64,000 nt of DNA from Eulemur rufifrons (lineage: Eukaryota; Chordata; Mammalia; Primates; Lemuridae), in the NCBI RefSeq assembly GCF_041146395.1, contig NC_090989.1, forward strand, positions 239,062,843 to 239,126,842, written 5' to 3'. A program made the position numbers and the translations under genes. The stretch's first letter is position 1; the number at the start of each line of letters is the position of its first letter. The notes under the pieces were generated by a model. It was not told the origin of the DNA. It did no database searches and saw nothing but the letters and a program-made list of their open reading frames with translations. This document shows positions 53,610 to 64,000 of this stretch, in pieces.

Positions 53610-55740
53610 GAGGGTCTGTAGGTGGCAGTTTCACTGCAACCCTAACTGGGCAGCATTGAGCCTGAGCAAAGTAGAATTGATTGGAGTTAAACAAGCTTGC
53701 AATCTGAGGGTTTAACCATCGACTCTCTGCTGCCCTGCAGGAAAGTGCAGCCGGAGCCACAGGGCACACTCATTATCTGAAGACTCTCGACTGGCATGTT
53801 CCTCATGAGGGGTGTGCTCAGAGGAGCCCCATGGGGCCTCTGGAGCACGATCCTTCTCCTTCATGTAGCAATTACTTACGAGCTCTGGTCAACTGGCTCT
53901 AATTGAAGCCCTTTAACAAGTGGGTTTGCAGCTTCTGTCCATCCCGAGTACATCCTCGTTTCCCACAGTCAGTAACTTCCACTTCACTCTATTTTTCATG
54001 GCAGTTGGGGGTAGGGGCTGGGGAGCAGCACAATGTTGCTTAGCAGCAAATGTGTCGGAGCTGCTGTGTGCTTTTGTGTTGTTTTTAAGCCAGGGTTTTT
54101 GTCACTCTGTCTGATGGAATCATATTGGCGTCCTCTCTTGTCGGAACCCCATGGGTCAAGGGTAGGCGTGTGCATGCTTTATAGATGCGTCCCCATCCCT
54201 GCCTGGTGTCTGCTCAAGATGAAGGTTGCTGCTGGTTTTGTTTAACAGACACTTCATGCTGCAAATTCTCAATTGCAAATCACCTTTTGTTTCTTTTATC
54301 CTTGGCAATAATGAAGGGCTGAACTGGAGCTTAAATAATTCTTTCAATGAATACATTAAACAGACTCTTTCATTATAGATGTTCAAGGAATGAAAATAAT
54401 TTGCACAAAGCCACATTTCCTTCACAAAGTTTTAAAAGAAGTGAGGGAACTGCCATTGAGGGAACAATTAATTTTGTTTCTGTAGGAAAATGGGGAGGGG
54501 GCAGATGAAATATGTTTCAAGACTTTGGAAAAGATTTCTGGTGGGAACGTTTAACAACTGAGTAAAACATTCCCTCGGGAAAGACAGTGCTGTTTGGATC
54601 TGTGTTTCTGTGGCAGTTTCTTATTATCTTCAGAGTGGATGAAGAAGAGAATTCTCTCTTGATTTGGAGAGTTAAAACTTACTACAAAGACAAGTGGTAA
54701 CTTTGACAGTGACATTTCTGTAAAGGCTATAGAAGCCACTTAGCATGTGGCAATATTGTATATCTCTTTATGGCCGAACTTACACAAATGCAGAATCGGC
54801 TATTTAAACCCTCCTTCTATTTCAATGCCCCTTTTCATCCTTCCTATTTCCCCCTGGTCTTTCCCATTGTTTACTTTCTTTTTTGGTTGAATTAAAACTA
54901 ATTTTTGCAAATATAGTAGCTTTTTAGAGGCAGAGACTTTTCAAACTTTATCTTAAAGGAGAGAATTATGACTTAAAAGAATGAAACGCCTGGAACCGAG
55001 TCCCCCAGCTCAGACTGGTTCATGTACTTTAGTATCTTTCATTTAGGTCAGCACTGCTGCCAAGGTACCAGTCCAAAGAGGTTACTCTGTGTGTCAAAAT
55101 AACGAGACTGTAGTGGAGTTACAGGAAAATGAACTCTGACTCAGTGCAATGAAGACGTTTTCCTCCTGGTATTTAAAACTGTCAGGAAGTCAGCAGGATG
55201 CCTCAGGAAGAAGGAACCCCATAGATAATAGAAGTGTCTAAGCAGAGGCTGTGGGAGCGGCTGTGAGAGGTGGAAAGAGGAAATGTCTTCATTCTAGTGA
55301 AGGGTCTACGATAACTATACCTATGTTATTTAGATATAACCTGGTAATTCTGACAACTAAAGAGGTAAAACAACTCAGTGGTATTTATATGTTAAAAATG
55401 GACTATTGAAGATAGAAGACTCCAAAAGCCAGGTGTTATATAGGTGTTAATAGTAACAAAAGAATTAAGCTTTCTTGAACAATCCTCCATAGGTACTATG
55501 TATTATGCACAATTACCACTGCCATTGGTTTCCAGTTCTTTGAGGACCATGTGATGGTTTATTTGGTAAATTGTTTGGTAAGTTCTATATCTATTGAGTC
55601 TCAATTTCTTTCTTTGTAAATGACACACATTAATGACTCCTAGTGCTTTATAAACTCAAAGGTATTTTAATCATCATTTTAGTTTTGTTAATCTGTTAAT
55701 AACCACAGATAACCTACAACAGTCTTTTCATTCTGCTGAT
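53610..55740. other. Repeat-poor unassigned sequence
   Basis: No gene or named repeat over 2.1 kb. The open frames at 53920-54114, 54033-54245 and 54156-54425 overlap and lack any signature. Confidence 0.4.
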
Positions 55741-55744
55741 ATTA

Positions 55745-56875
55745 AAATTGCATAATTATGGTGCTGGAACAATTAGATATCCATATGCAAAAAAAATGAA
55801 CCCAGATACAGACCTCATACCTTTTGCAAACATTAACTCAAAAGTAAACCACAGATATAAATGTAAAATGCAAAACCATAAAACCTCTAAACTAAAATTG
55901 ACCAAAAAAATCTATGTGACTTTGAGTTTGGTGGTAAGTTTTTAGATATAACACCAAAAGCATGATCCATTAAAGAAAAATTGATAAGCTGAACTTTATT
56001 TAAATTAAAAGCTTTTGCTCTATGAAAGGCACTGTTACACAAATGAAAAGACAAGCCACAGACTGTGAGAAAATATTTGCAAATTAAATATCCGATAAAG
56101 GACTCATATCTAAGATATACAAAGAACTCTTAAAACTCAACAATAAGAAAAGAAACAATTGGGCAAAACTTCTGAATATACACTTCACAAAAGAGTATAA
56201 AAGATGGCAAATAAGCATATGAAAAGATGTTCAGTGTAATTTTTCATTAGGGAAATGCAAATTAAAACCCATGAGGTACCAGTATACACGTATTAGGGTG
56301 ACTAAAATCCAAAAACTTGACAATACCAATTGCTGATGAGGATGCTGCCACACAACAGGAACTCTCATTCATTCTGGTGGGAATGCAAAACATTGCAGCA
56401 ACTTTGGAAGATTGTTGGTAGTTTCTTACATAGTCTTAATGTGTGATCCGGCAATCATATTCCTAGGTATTTAGTCAACCAATGTGAAAATTTATGTCCA
56501 TGCAAAAACCTGCAGACAAACATTTATAAAAGCTTTATTCATACTCATTAAAAACTGAAAGCAACCAAGATATCCTTCAATAGGGAAACAGAATACTATT
56601 CAGCAATAACAATGAATGAGCTAACAAGCTATGCAGACATTGATGAATCTTAAATGCATATTGCCAAGTGAAAGAAGCCAATCAGAAAAGTCTACATATT
56701 GTATAATTCCAATTTTATGTCATTTTGGAAAAGGCAAAACTATGAAGACAGTAAATAGATCAATGGTTACCTGAGTTTGGAGGCAGGGGCTGGGTTGACT
56801 AGGTGAAACACAGGGGAAAATATTTCATATAAACCTGTAATGGTGGATACATTACCCTAAACACGTATTTTTTGA
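55745..56875 (+). repeat. Old L1 LINE 3' part, sense
   Basis: ORF2 and 3' UTR words in order: 'ggaacaattagatatccata', 'cagatacagacctcatacct', 'tctatgaaaggcactgttac', 'gggaaatgcaaattaaaacc', 'tctggtgggaatgcaaaaca', 'ggaaacagaatactattcag', and 'acctgtaatggtggatacat' in the 3' UTR. More diverged than the copies at 5522-7910. Confidence 0.85.
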
Positions 56876-56879
56876 GCCC

Positions 56880-57215
56880 ATGATATCTGTAAGGCATGTG
56901 TTCAAACAATATTTTTTGAACATTTAGTCTTCAGTGAATGTGGTAGTGGGCCCTTATAAAGAAGACGTAGGACTCAAGGGTTTGGGTGACTTTCATTTTA
57001 TACTGTCTAAACTTCTATATTATTAAAAAAATTACAAGAATGTATTCAGATATTATACATTTGAAAACATGAAATTTATTGGGTAGACTTTTATGGTGAT
57101 TTAATGCAAATACAAAACAAATTCATTGTGTTCCACATTTCTTAAGTGGTTAACACTTTTCTTCCCTTGTATCTATCTCTTTCTCACTCTATCTCTACCC
57201 TCCTTTCTCTTTCAA
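56880..57215. other. Unassigned sequence
   Basis: No gene. Near 56990-57050 the words 'gtgactttcattttatactg' and 'aaaaaattacaagaatgtat' resemble, on the opposite strand, the unnamed repeat at 33305-33490. Confidence 0.35.
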
Positions 57216-57219
57216 GATT

Positions 57220-57310
57220 TTGTCTCTTTGAGGGCAGGGATCTTATCTTTGAATTATTCACAGTTTTAAAAAATGTATTTAGCTTATCAGGAATATTTAA
57301 TACAATATTA
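57220..57310 (+). repeat. L2 3' end fragment, sense
   Basis: 'tctctttgagggcagggatc' followed by 'ttatctttgaattattcaca' matches the L2 3' UTR. Confidence 0.5.
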
Positions 57311-57329
57311 TGTTTTAATTTCTAAGAAA

Positions 57330-57480
57330 ATGCAGTCCTGTATTCAAATTCCAGCTCTACTACTGGGCAGGGTATATAAGCTCTCTGAAACTTAGTTTGA
57401 CCAACTATAAAATAAAGATAATAATACTGAATTTATCTTGCTGATTTGTGAGAATTTGATTCTAACTACAGAAAACCTAG
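57330..57480 (+). repeat. MIR SINE, sense
   Basis: 'ttcaaattccagctctacta', 'ctgaaacttagtttgaccaa', 'aaataaagataataatactg' match the MIR core. Confidence 0.75.
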
Positions 57481-57484
57481 ACTA

Positions 57485-58190
57485 ATTTTTGGTACAAGTT
57501 AGGACTGCAAGAAATGGTTTTGAAGAAAGTGGTGGTTACAGATTGATAGAAAGAAATTATATATTTCAGTTAATCAGGAAAAAGGCTCAGCAACTAGAAT
57601 AAGAAAGATGTTGGTAGGTGGTATGGTGAGGAGGTGGGGATGGCTTACCATTCAGCACCTATTGAGCATAGTCTTGGTTTCCATCAGCCCATTCGTTGCT
57701 TGGAACCAAGTTGCAGCTGGTCCATTTGTATTACTGTAGAATGAACATAATATTGGGGGATTCCTTATTCTTAGCTGCCCCTAACTCTGATGAGGGTACC
57801 CAAGAGGTGAATGCACTTGACCTCTTACAAGTCTCATTTTCACAGCCATTGAGTAAGCAAAATAGGACTTTCCATAGAGCCTTGAACACAGAAATGTAGG
57901 TTCAATTGCTCTTTGTTGATTGATCCATTCTTTTGTTCCACAAGACCAAGGCAGCCAAAGAAACTGTTATCTAGAGACTGTTCCACTCCATTGACTGGGC
58001 TTCAGGGATACACATAAGTAGGAATGAAAATGAGCATGAGTGGTTTGCAGTTCTCAGGGCACATGTCATTATCTTTTGCAAGAACAGTATATCCTATTAT
58101 TCTCTACAGTTACGTAGTACGAAGCTTGTATCTCCATATAGCAGATACCACCTTCTCTTTGGCATTTTAGGAAGCTGCTATCTACCATTC
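57485..58190. other. Unassigned sequence
   Basis: No gene or named repeat recognised; open frame 57696-57899 shows no domain. Confidence 0.4.
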
Positions 58191-58194
58191 TCTT

Positions 58195-58320
58195 TCTCCT
58201 AGTAGACTATAAGATCGTGGAAACCAGAGGGCATATTTATTCTTGTGTTCAACCCTTCCAGCATCTGATACAGCCCTTACAACATAGTAGAAGCTAAATA
58301 AATATTTGTTGAAATGAAAT
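58195..58320 (+). repeat. L2 3' end, sense
   Basis: 'gactataagatcgtggaaac', 'cagagggcatatttattctt', 'tagaagctaaataaatattt' match the L2 tail. Confidence 0.75.
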
Positions 58321-58324
58321 AAGG

Positions 58325-59735
58325 TAATAAAGGACCAAAAGCTGCTTCATCAACGTAAAGAAGGCTTTACAACCTTAGAAACAGTACTGTTTTCACAACA
58401 GAAAACCTGACAAACTTTTAGAGTTTGAAAAATAGAGTTTGGGAAGTGAAGGGAGTGGGCTTTTTGGAACTGAAGGGGAAAAAAGCTCACATTTTTTCAA
58501 GTCTACATAGTATAAACAAATGGAACATCCTATTTTCAGTTGGAGTTTGAAAAAGAATGTTTATTTAACATTCAGTCACCTACACTTCACTGACAGCCAA
58601 AAAAACAAGGATGATTAACAGAGTAGAGGAATTTATTTGGTAACTATAAAACAGAAATGTCTCTTAAAGTCAAGATCAGATACTAAAGTTGAGTCAAATG
58701 GGAATCTGCAAAAATATAATTAAAATTTGCAGCATCTATGAAGAGTGAGCAAAATATTGGAAGCATCCATGAATTCTGTCTGGGAAGGATAAGAATGCGC
58801 AAATTACAAAGTTCTAAGGAGTCTTACCTTTAATAAATAAATAAATTTTTATTTTATTTTTTTCACTTCTCCCAGGGTATTGATTACAGTTGATGATTAG
58901 ATTCCAGGCAATGAAGCTATAAAAATTAATAAACAGTACCTTCAAATGACTCATTAGCTAATCCTTCATTATTATCCATTTTGTAATGGGTGACACATTT
59001 AACACATTTAGTAATATACTCAGGGGCACATTTAAATGAAAAGAGTTTGGTGAAGCAATTTGAAAAACATGAAAATATTTTTATTACTATTAAATTTGCC
59101 TAAATTCCAGTTGATTACATATAAGATAGGATCTAAGTCTATATGGAATACATGTTTACGTTATAGACCTTTTCCTCATCTACCCACACTTTTTTTGTTT
59201 TTGTTTTTAACCTCTAAAAGGAAAAAACGTTCTAGACTTATCTCATTGAAATTTTTGTTTTATGATTATTCACCAGCATGTTCTCCACTAGAAAGTGTTT
59301 ATGGAGCACTGGGAACTTTTAAGGAGTTTCTGCTGTAGAGGAACAGATTCAGTACCATTTTACCCACCTATGGCGAGTAGCTTCTCTGGGCCAGGATACT
59401 CCAGTAGGGTTAGGAATCTGGAAATGAAAGAACTGGACCTTTCTTTCAAGGAACTCCTGGTCTGGTGGGGAGACTTGCCAAGATAGAGTTGAGCTGAGTA
59501 GGCGTTAAGCAGTAGACCTTTATAGGTGAACATGCAAGTCAGATCTAACTGAAAATGTAAAGGCATAGAAGAGTAGATGATCATAGTGTGTTTGGACAGC
59601 CACAAGCCATCCATTATTGCTGAAGCATTAAGAGCAAAGAAGGAAAAAGGGTTAAACAAGAGTCTTCAGGGATAGAGGCCCAACAACAACAAAACTTTGG
59701 AGGCCTTTAAAAGGAGGTTAGGTTATAATCTGCAG
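58325..59735. other. Unassigned sequence
   Basis: No gene or named repeat over 1.4 kb apart from an AAAT/ATTT tract at about 58834-58862. Confidence 0.4.
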
Positions 59736-59739
59736 AACT

Positions 59740-59910
59740 TTGCTACAAAAGTGTGGTTGCTGGACCACAGCATCAGCACCACCAGGGAGTGTTTTAGAAA
59801 TGCATTATCCCAGGCTCCAATCCAGGCCTCCTAAATTAGAATCGATATTGTAATGAGACTCCCAGTTGACTTGTATGTACATTAAAATTTGAGGAACAGT
59901 GTGAGTAGAA
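59740..59910 (+). repeat. MER5A-like element, sense
   Basis: 'gtgtggttgctggaccacag', 'catcagcaccaccagggagt', 'gttttagaaatgcattatcc', 'ctcctaaattagaatcgata', 'attaaaatttgaggaacagt' in MER5A order, nearly full length. Confidence 0.85.
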
Positions 59911-59984
59911 AGTGAAGAGTTGTTGAAGCATGTTATTCCAGAGAGACATGATGGGAATTATTTTTTAGAAAGTTCACTCCAGCA

Positions 59985-61190
59985 ACAATGTTTTAGACTG
60001 AAGAAGGAGATTAGGAACAGAGAGATGACCAAGAAGAGTGCTACCGGTCCAGGGAAGAGGTGATGAAAGCTGGAGATGGAGAGTCAAGTAGGAATGGCAT
60101 TCAGGAGGCAGCAGGGCTGGGAGGTAGCAATTAATTTAATGTAGGGGGAAAAGAAAAGACAGATTCTAGGCAGACTTACAGGTTTCTGGATTGGATCACC
60201 TGGGAGGGCACTCTGTCCAATATGGACAGAGTTTGTAGAAAGATGAGCACATTTTAGAAGGTCTGAATAATATGATGACTTCAATTTGAATTGTTCAATT
60301 GTCAGTACTTGGGAGGCATTTGTTTGGTGATGCTTGATAGGCAATTGGGTGCATGTATCTGGGGTTTGGGCTAAAGATAAATATATTTGAAAGTTATTTT
60401 ATCAGCGCTGTCTGAATACATGGTCATGGAAAAGATTTCCAGAAATAAGATGTAGAATAAGATATAAGTGGCATAAGGATGGAGCACCAGAAAACACTAG
60501 CATTTAAGGGATGAGCAGAGGAATACCAGCCTGTGGGGAGATGGAAGAGAATCTGAAAGGCATAGTGTCATGGAAAAGAAAGGATAAGAAACTTTTAAGC
60601 AAAAGGGTGTTGCCCACCAGGTCACAATTCATGCATGTAAAATGAAGATTGGAAAATGCCTATTAGATGTGGTACCTAGGAAGTCATTGATAATTTTAGC
60701 CAGGGAAATTTCAGTTGAATGATGGTATAAAAATAATCAGAGTTGCTATTTGCTGCGTTTGTGAAGTCATTATTATGAAGGCTTTTTTCTAGAAAAGTGG
60801 CTATGAAAGGAAGGAAAATTTTTGCTACTAGACACAAGAGCACAGTCAAGAAGAGGCTCTGTTTTTCTCTCTCTCTCTCAAATGCAAAGAAATGAGCATA
60901 GAAAAAAGAGTAAAGGGAGGGAAATGATGGCAACATAGGGGAAAGGAGAGAGTAAATATTGGGATAATATCCCTTTGGGGACAGCAGTTGATGAAATTTA
61001 GAGTACAGGTGGAAGAGATTTGCCTTGGCCAGGAGGAAAGACATGTTAACCTGTGAGAGACCAATGGAAGCATGCGGCAGGGGCACAGAAGTTTCGGGAG
61101 GCAGTAATTATAGAGTATTGACATCTAAGGAACTTAATTTTTTGTGTGTGAGAAATTAGAGACATTTGCATAAAAGGAAAAGGGGCTAGC
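59985..61190 (-). repeat. L2 LINE, antisense, long copy
   Basis: Antisense L2 words at many points: 'gactgaagaaggagattagg', 'gcagcagggctgggaggtag', 'gggatgagcagaggaatacc', 'gggaagtcattgataatttt'-like. About 1.2 kb, covering a more 5' part of L2 than most copies here. The 136-codon minus-strand frame at 60676-61086 lies in it and has no intact L2 domain. A TC/GA tract lies at about 60867-60879. Confidence 0.5.
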
Positions 61191-61194
61191 ATAA

Positions 61195-61575
61195 ATGGGA
61201 GGCCCCATGGAGAATAAGGAAAGACGCTGACCAGGAAATGCAATAGATGTATGCAACATTTAAAAGTATTCATCTCAGATTCTTGATTCTGGAAAATGTA
61301 TTAGGGTAGTTTTTGTATTATTTAGTTTATCGATTTAATGAATGAACAGATCCAAATGTATTTGAATTACCCATCATCTGTGAACCTGATGCATGGTCAA
61401 AGAGGCTGTTATTCAGATGCCTGAGAACTACACAGTGCTCAAAAGATGCTGAAGACCAAACAAAAGACTGTTGCACAACTGTGGTGTAGGGGAAGTAAAT
61501 GTCACTGAACATCAACATCTATTATAGAGTAAGTGGGGAGTGATAGTGGAAATAGTAGAAATAATTTTAGATAAT
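61195..61575. other. Unassigned sequence
   Basis: No gene or named repeat; it may be the 5' continuation of the L2. Confidence 0.35.
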
Positions 61576-61579
61576 TAAT

Positions 61580-61790
61580 TCATAGTTTCTCAGAGTTGGA
61601 AAGACTCTGAGTTCATCTGCATGGCTTTATCAGCTCCTGTGTGAATGCCTCCAGTGCCAGGGTCTTCATTACCTACTAAGTAGCCAGCTCTAAGCTTAAG
61701 ATACCATATTTAATTATTTGAAAGGTTTATTTTATCAGGATCAAGGGCTGAATTCTACTTCCCTGAAACTAGATGTGCCAAATTTATTTT
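61580..61790 (+). repeat. L3/CR1-like old LINE fragment
   Basis: 'ctcagagttggaaagactct', 'gtgaatgcctccagtgccag', 'ggtcttcattacctactaag', 'gaattctacttccctgaaac' resemble old CR1/L3 3' ends common in mammals. Confidence 0.5.
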
Positions 61791-61794
61791 CATT

Positions 61795-61925
61795 CAATTC
61801 AACAAATGTAGTGCATATACTAAGTTTAAGGTATTGTTCTTGGCCTTGCAGGAGGATCAGTCCCTCACCTTGATATCTTTACAGCCTAGTAGGGAAGGGT
61901 AAGACAAATTCCCAAATGACCACAA
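61795..61925 (-). repeat. L2 3' end, antisense
   Basis: 'ttcaacaaatgtagtgcata', 'aggtattgttcttggccttg', 'acagcctagtagggaagggt' match antisense L2. Confidence 0.6.
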
Positions 61926-62150
61926 GAGATGAAAATACATGCCATTAGAGAATTAATAATATTCTATGTCTTTCTTGTTTAAAAATGAGGTGCCAGGAGT
62001 CACATCTCAATAAATTATGATATACATCTACTACACCCCCTCCCAACCCTGTTTACATTGGAACGTCCACATGTGTTTTCAGCCAAGTGAATCAGTCAAG
62101 ATGGAAATACTAATTAATTTGAGTAGACATGTTCTTCTAGCTCATACTGT

Positions 62151-62170
62151 CAAAAAAAAAAAAAAAAAAA
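62151..62170 (+). repeat. Poly-A run
   Basis: Twenty consecutive A with no recognisable retroelement body attached upstream. Confidence 0.9.
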
Positions 62171-62199
62171 TCCCTGGTATTAACAATACTACCAAACTC

Positions 62200-62400
62200 T
62201 GTATAACACTTTATAGTTTACAAATCACTTTTCATAATCATCACAGCTACGGTATAAGGTAAGTATTATTGTTCTCCCTCATTTACATATGAAGGACCTA
62301 AGACTCAGTTTCAGTGCTTTACCCAAATCATACAGCAGGGAAGAGGGGAACTAAGACTTTCACCCAGATTGTATGACTCCAGATCTCACTACAGGAGCAG
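62200..62400 (-). repeat. MIR SINE, antisense
   Basis: 'ttatagtttacaaatcactt', 'cataatcatcacagctacgg', 'atatgaaggacctaagactc', 'cccaaatcatacagcaggga', 'gtatgactccagatctcact' follow antisense MIR-type order. Confidence 0.7.
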
Positions 62401-62404
62401 GACC

Positions 62405-62598
62405 TCTGTGGATTCAGTGGAGGGGAAATTATAGCAAAGTTCAAGATATGGTTGCAGGAAGTTTAGGACATGCTCATGTAAGGGGCATGGTTCTATATAT
62501 GGGTTTGGGTATCTGCCCAGCAGAGATGGCTGACTCACTGAAAGCAGAAAAGAATGGCAAGGCAAGAAATAATAGAAAAAAAGATGCCCATGGACAGA
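62405..62598. other. Unassigned spacer
   Basis: No gene or named repeat recognised. Confidence 0.35.
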
Positions 62599-62599
62599 G

Positions 62600-63168
62600 C
62601 CCATATAACCATCAGTGGTTGAATAGATAAATAATTGTGGTACATATACACAATGGAATATTATATAGCCACAAAAAGAATGAAATCTTGCCATTTATGA
62701 CAACATGGATGGAATTGGAGAGCATTGTGTTAAGCAAAATAAGCCAAGTACAGAAAGACAAATCTCACATGTTCTTACGCATATGTGGGAGCTAAATATT
62801 AAAAACAATTGATCTCATGGAGACAAAGAGTAAAATGATGGTTAACCAGAGGCTGGAAAAGGTAGCTGGGTGTGGGGGATAAGGTGGGGCTGGTTAATAG
62901 GTGCAAGAATATAGTTAGATAGATAGAATGAACAACATTTGATAGCACAACAAAGTGACTATAATAAAAAATAGGGCATACTCTAAAATAACTAAAATGG
63001 TGGAACTGGAATGTTTCTAACACAAAGAAATTATAAATGCTTGAGGTAATAGATACCCCAATTACCCTGATTTTTTTATTACACATTGTATACCTGTATC
63101 AAAACATCACATGTACACTATATAGATATACAACTATTATGTACCCATGATAATTAAAAAAATAAATC
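62600..63168 (+). repeat. L1 LINE 3' end, sense
   Basis: ORF2 end and 3' UTR: 'cacaatggaatattatatag', 'acaacatggatggaattgga', 'taagcaaaataagccaagta', 'gtgggagctaaatattaaaa', 'ccccaattaccctgattttt', 'tgtatacctgtatcaaaaca', then an A-rich tail at 63155-63167. Less diverged than the other L1 copies on the plus strand. Confidence 0.92.
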
Positions 63169-63169
63169 A

Positions 63170-63370
63170 AGGGGGAGAGACTTTCAAGAAAGAGGCTGTG
63201 ATCATCAGGGATGATGACGAGGACACGTGGGTGTAGGACAAGTCTTGGTGAGTTTGGAGAGCAGAGCAGTGATGACAGAGGTCAGAGTATGACAGGCAAG
63301 TAGGCAGAAAGGAAAGCAAGGCTGGGAAGATGGTGACAAGGACAGAGGCAAGTAAGTGGATTCTCTCTCA
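63170..63370 (-). repeat. L2-like fragment, antisense
   Basis: 'gagactttcaagaaagaggc', 'gcagagcagtgatgacagag' resemble antisense L2. Confidence 0.4.
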
Positions 63371-63374
63371 CAAG

Positions 63375-63765
63375 AATGTGAAGACAGCTCTCACATATTC
63401 TCACTTCTTTCCCATCTCAGGCAAAAAGTCCTTGATTAATTCAGCCTATTGTCAAATGCTTTCCAGATAGCCACTACTATCATGTTTTCTTTCTTTAGGA
63501 ATTGTTGGTTTATCAGTTGTCCTGCTTCAAGTTTGCCATCTAGAAATTAACTCTCTACCCAATCAATGTTTATGGTCTATGTAGCATGGAATAGAAAAAC
63601 TATCATGTATTTTGTTTCCCACACTGTGTTTGTAACAGCAGCCCACATTTATATTAGCCACATTTCGCTGTTGATTCACTGAGCTTGCAGTCAGCTATGA
63701 CTCCATGTCATCCACGTCCTGTACTTGCCATTTGTTGTGGAGACAATTCAAACGGGGTGGGGACA
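63375..63765. other. Unassigned sequence
   Basis: No gene recognised; weak resemblance to an old CR1/L3-type element ('ttccagatagccactactat'). Confidence 0.35.
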
Positions 63766-63769
63766 CTGG

Positions 63770-63960
63770 AGCCATGGGGTGCAGAAGGCACAGGACTGGC
63801 ATCGGGAAACCTACATTTTAGTCTGGACTCTGACACTTACTAGATATATGCTTTTGGGAAAGTCAGTCTGCTTCTCTCTGGGCTCCACAGGGAGCTAGAT
63901 TAGATTCTTTCTAAGCCTCTGTCAAGCTCTAAAAATTTAGAAATTAATAACTGCTAAAAA
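63770..63960 (+). repeat. MIR SINE, sense
   Basis: 'gcacaggactggcatcggga', 'acattttagtctggactctg', 'gggaaagtcagtctgcttct', 'ctgtcaagctctaaaaattt' follow MIR order. Confidence 0.75.
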
Positions 63961-64000
63961 AGCCTTCATTAATTTACTACTCAGATATATATAGAACTCA

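Noticed and set aside
60676..61086. 136-codon minus-strand frame as a gene
   Set aside because: It lies within an antisense L2 region and crosses a GA/TC tract that encodes an 'EREREK' run.
1..64000. tRNA, U6, 7SK, Y RNA, 5S or other structural RNA genes
   Set aside because: I looked for characteristic words of these RNAs and saw none outside the tRNA- or 7SL-derived SINEs (MIR, Alu).
1..64000. CRISPR array, operon, phage or plasmid-type system
   Set aside because: The sequence is mammalian nuclear DNA dominated by LINEs and SINEs; no such structure is present.

Overview
This looks like ordinary AT-rich mammalian nuclear DNA from a primate, most likely a strepsirrhine (a lemur or a close relative). 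The best evidence is the intact antisense Alu at 3865-4216. It has the dimeric 7SL-derived Alu structure, but it carries sequence variants and an extended A/T-rich middle that I associate with lemur Alus rather than human ones. Antisense L1 3' ends at about 3806-4420 and 48558-49131 also look unlike human L1PA. MIR, L2, MER5A-like, MLT1-like and old L1 copies throughout fit a placental mammal. The species call rests on remembered consensus sequences and was not checked against a database.

I see no convincing protein-coding gene, exon or structural RNA gene anywhere in the 64 kb. The open frames are short (the longest is 175 codons), overlap each other on both strands, and mostly lie in repeats or low-complexity DNA. 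The window is best read as intergenic or deep intronic sequence. The only recognisable protein-coding remnant is a broken mariner transposase (11191-12421). A weak candidate for a decayed gene fragment lies on the minus strand near 51058-51171.

Layout. 1-2.1 kb: no recognised repeat. 2.1-9.6 kb: L2 with a nested MIR, an L1 carrying a young Alu, two old L1 3' ends side by side, then MIR and L2 pieces. 9.6-17.5 kb: mariner copy, MER5A-like copy, an inverted Alu pair, a foldback hAT-like element, and L2/MIR pieces. 17.5-24.2 kb: repeat-poor. 24.2-29.9 kb: L2/MIR-rich, with an L1 inserted into an L2. 30-36.2 kb: MIR, AT-rich palindrome, MLT1-type LTR, a long antisense L1 split by unidentified DNA, L2/MIR. 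36.2-42 kb: repeat-poor. 42-46 kb: minisatellite, MIR, MER5A-like, dinucleotide repeats, L2. 46-55.7 kb: MIR copies, a lineage-type L1 with target-site duplication, an LTR-like repeat. 55.7-64 kb: old L1, MER5A-like, a long L2, L1, MIR.

Nothing here suggests genes acting together. The points of interest are structural: two short perfect inverted repeats (6134-6169 and 45293-45347), an AT-rich quasi-palindrome beside an LTR, a four-unit minisatellite, and a mariner copy that keeps the D,D34D spacing despite being dead. Family names and repeat edges were assigned by eye from remembered consensus sequences; edges of old repeats are uncertain by tens of bases.
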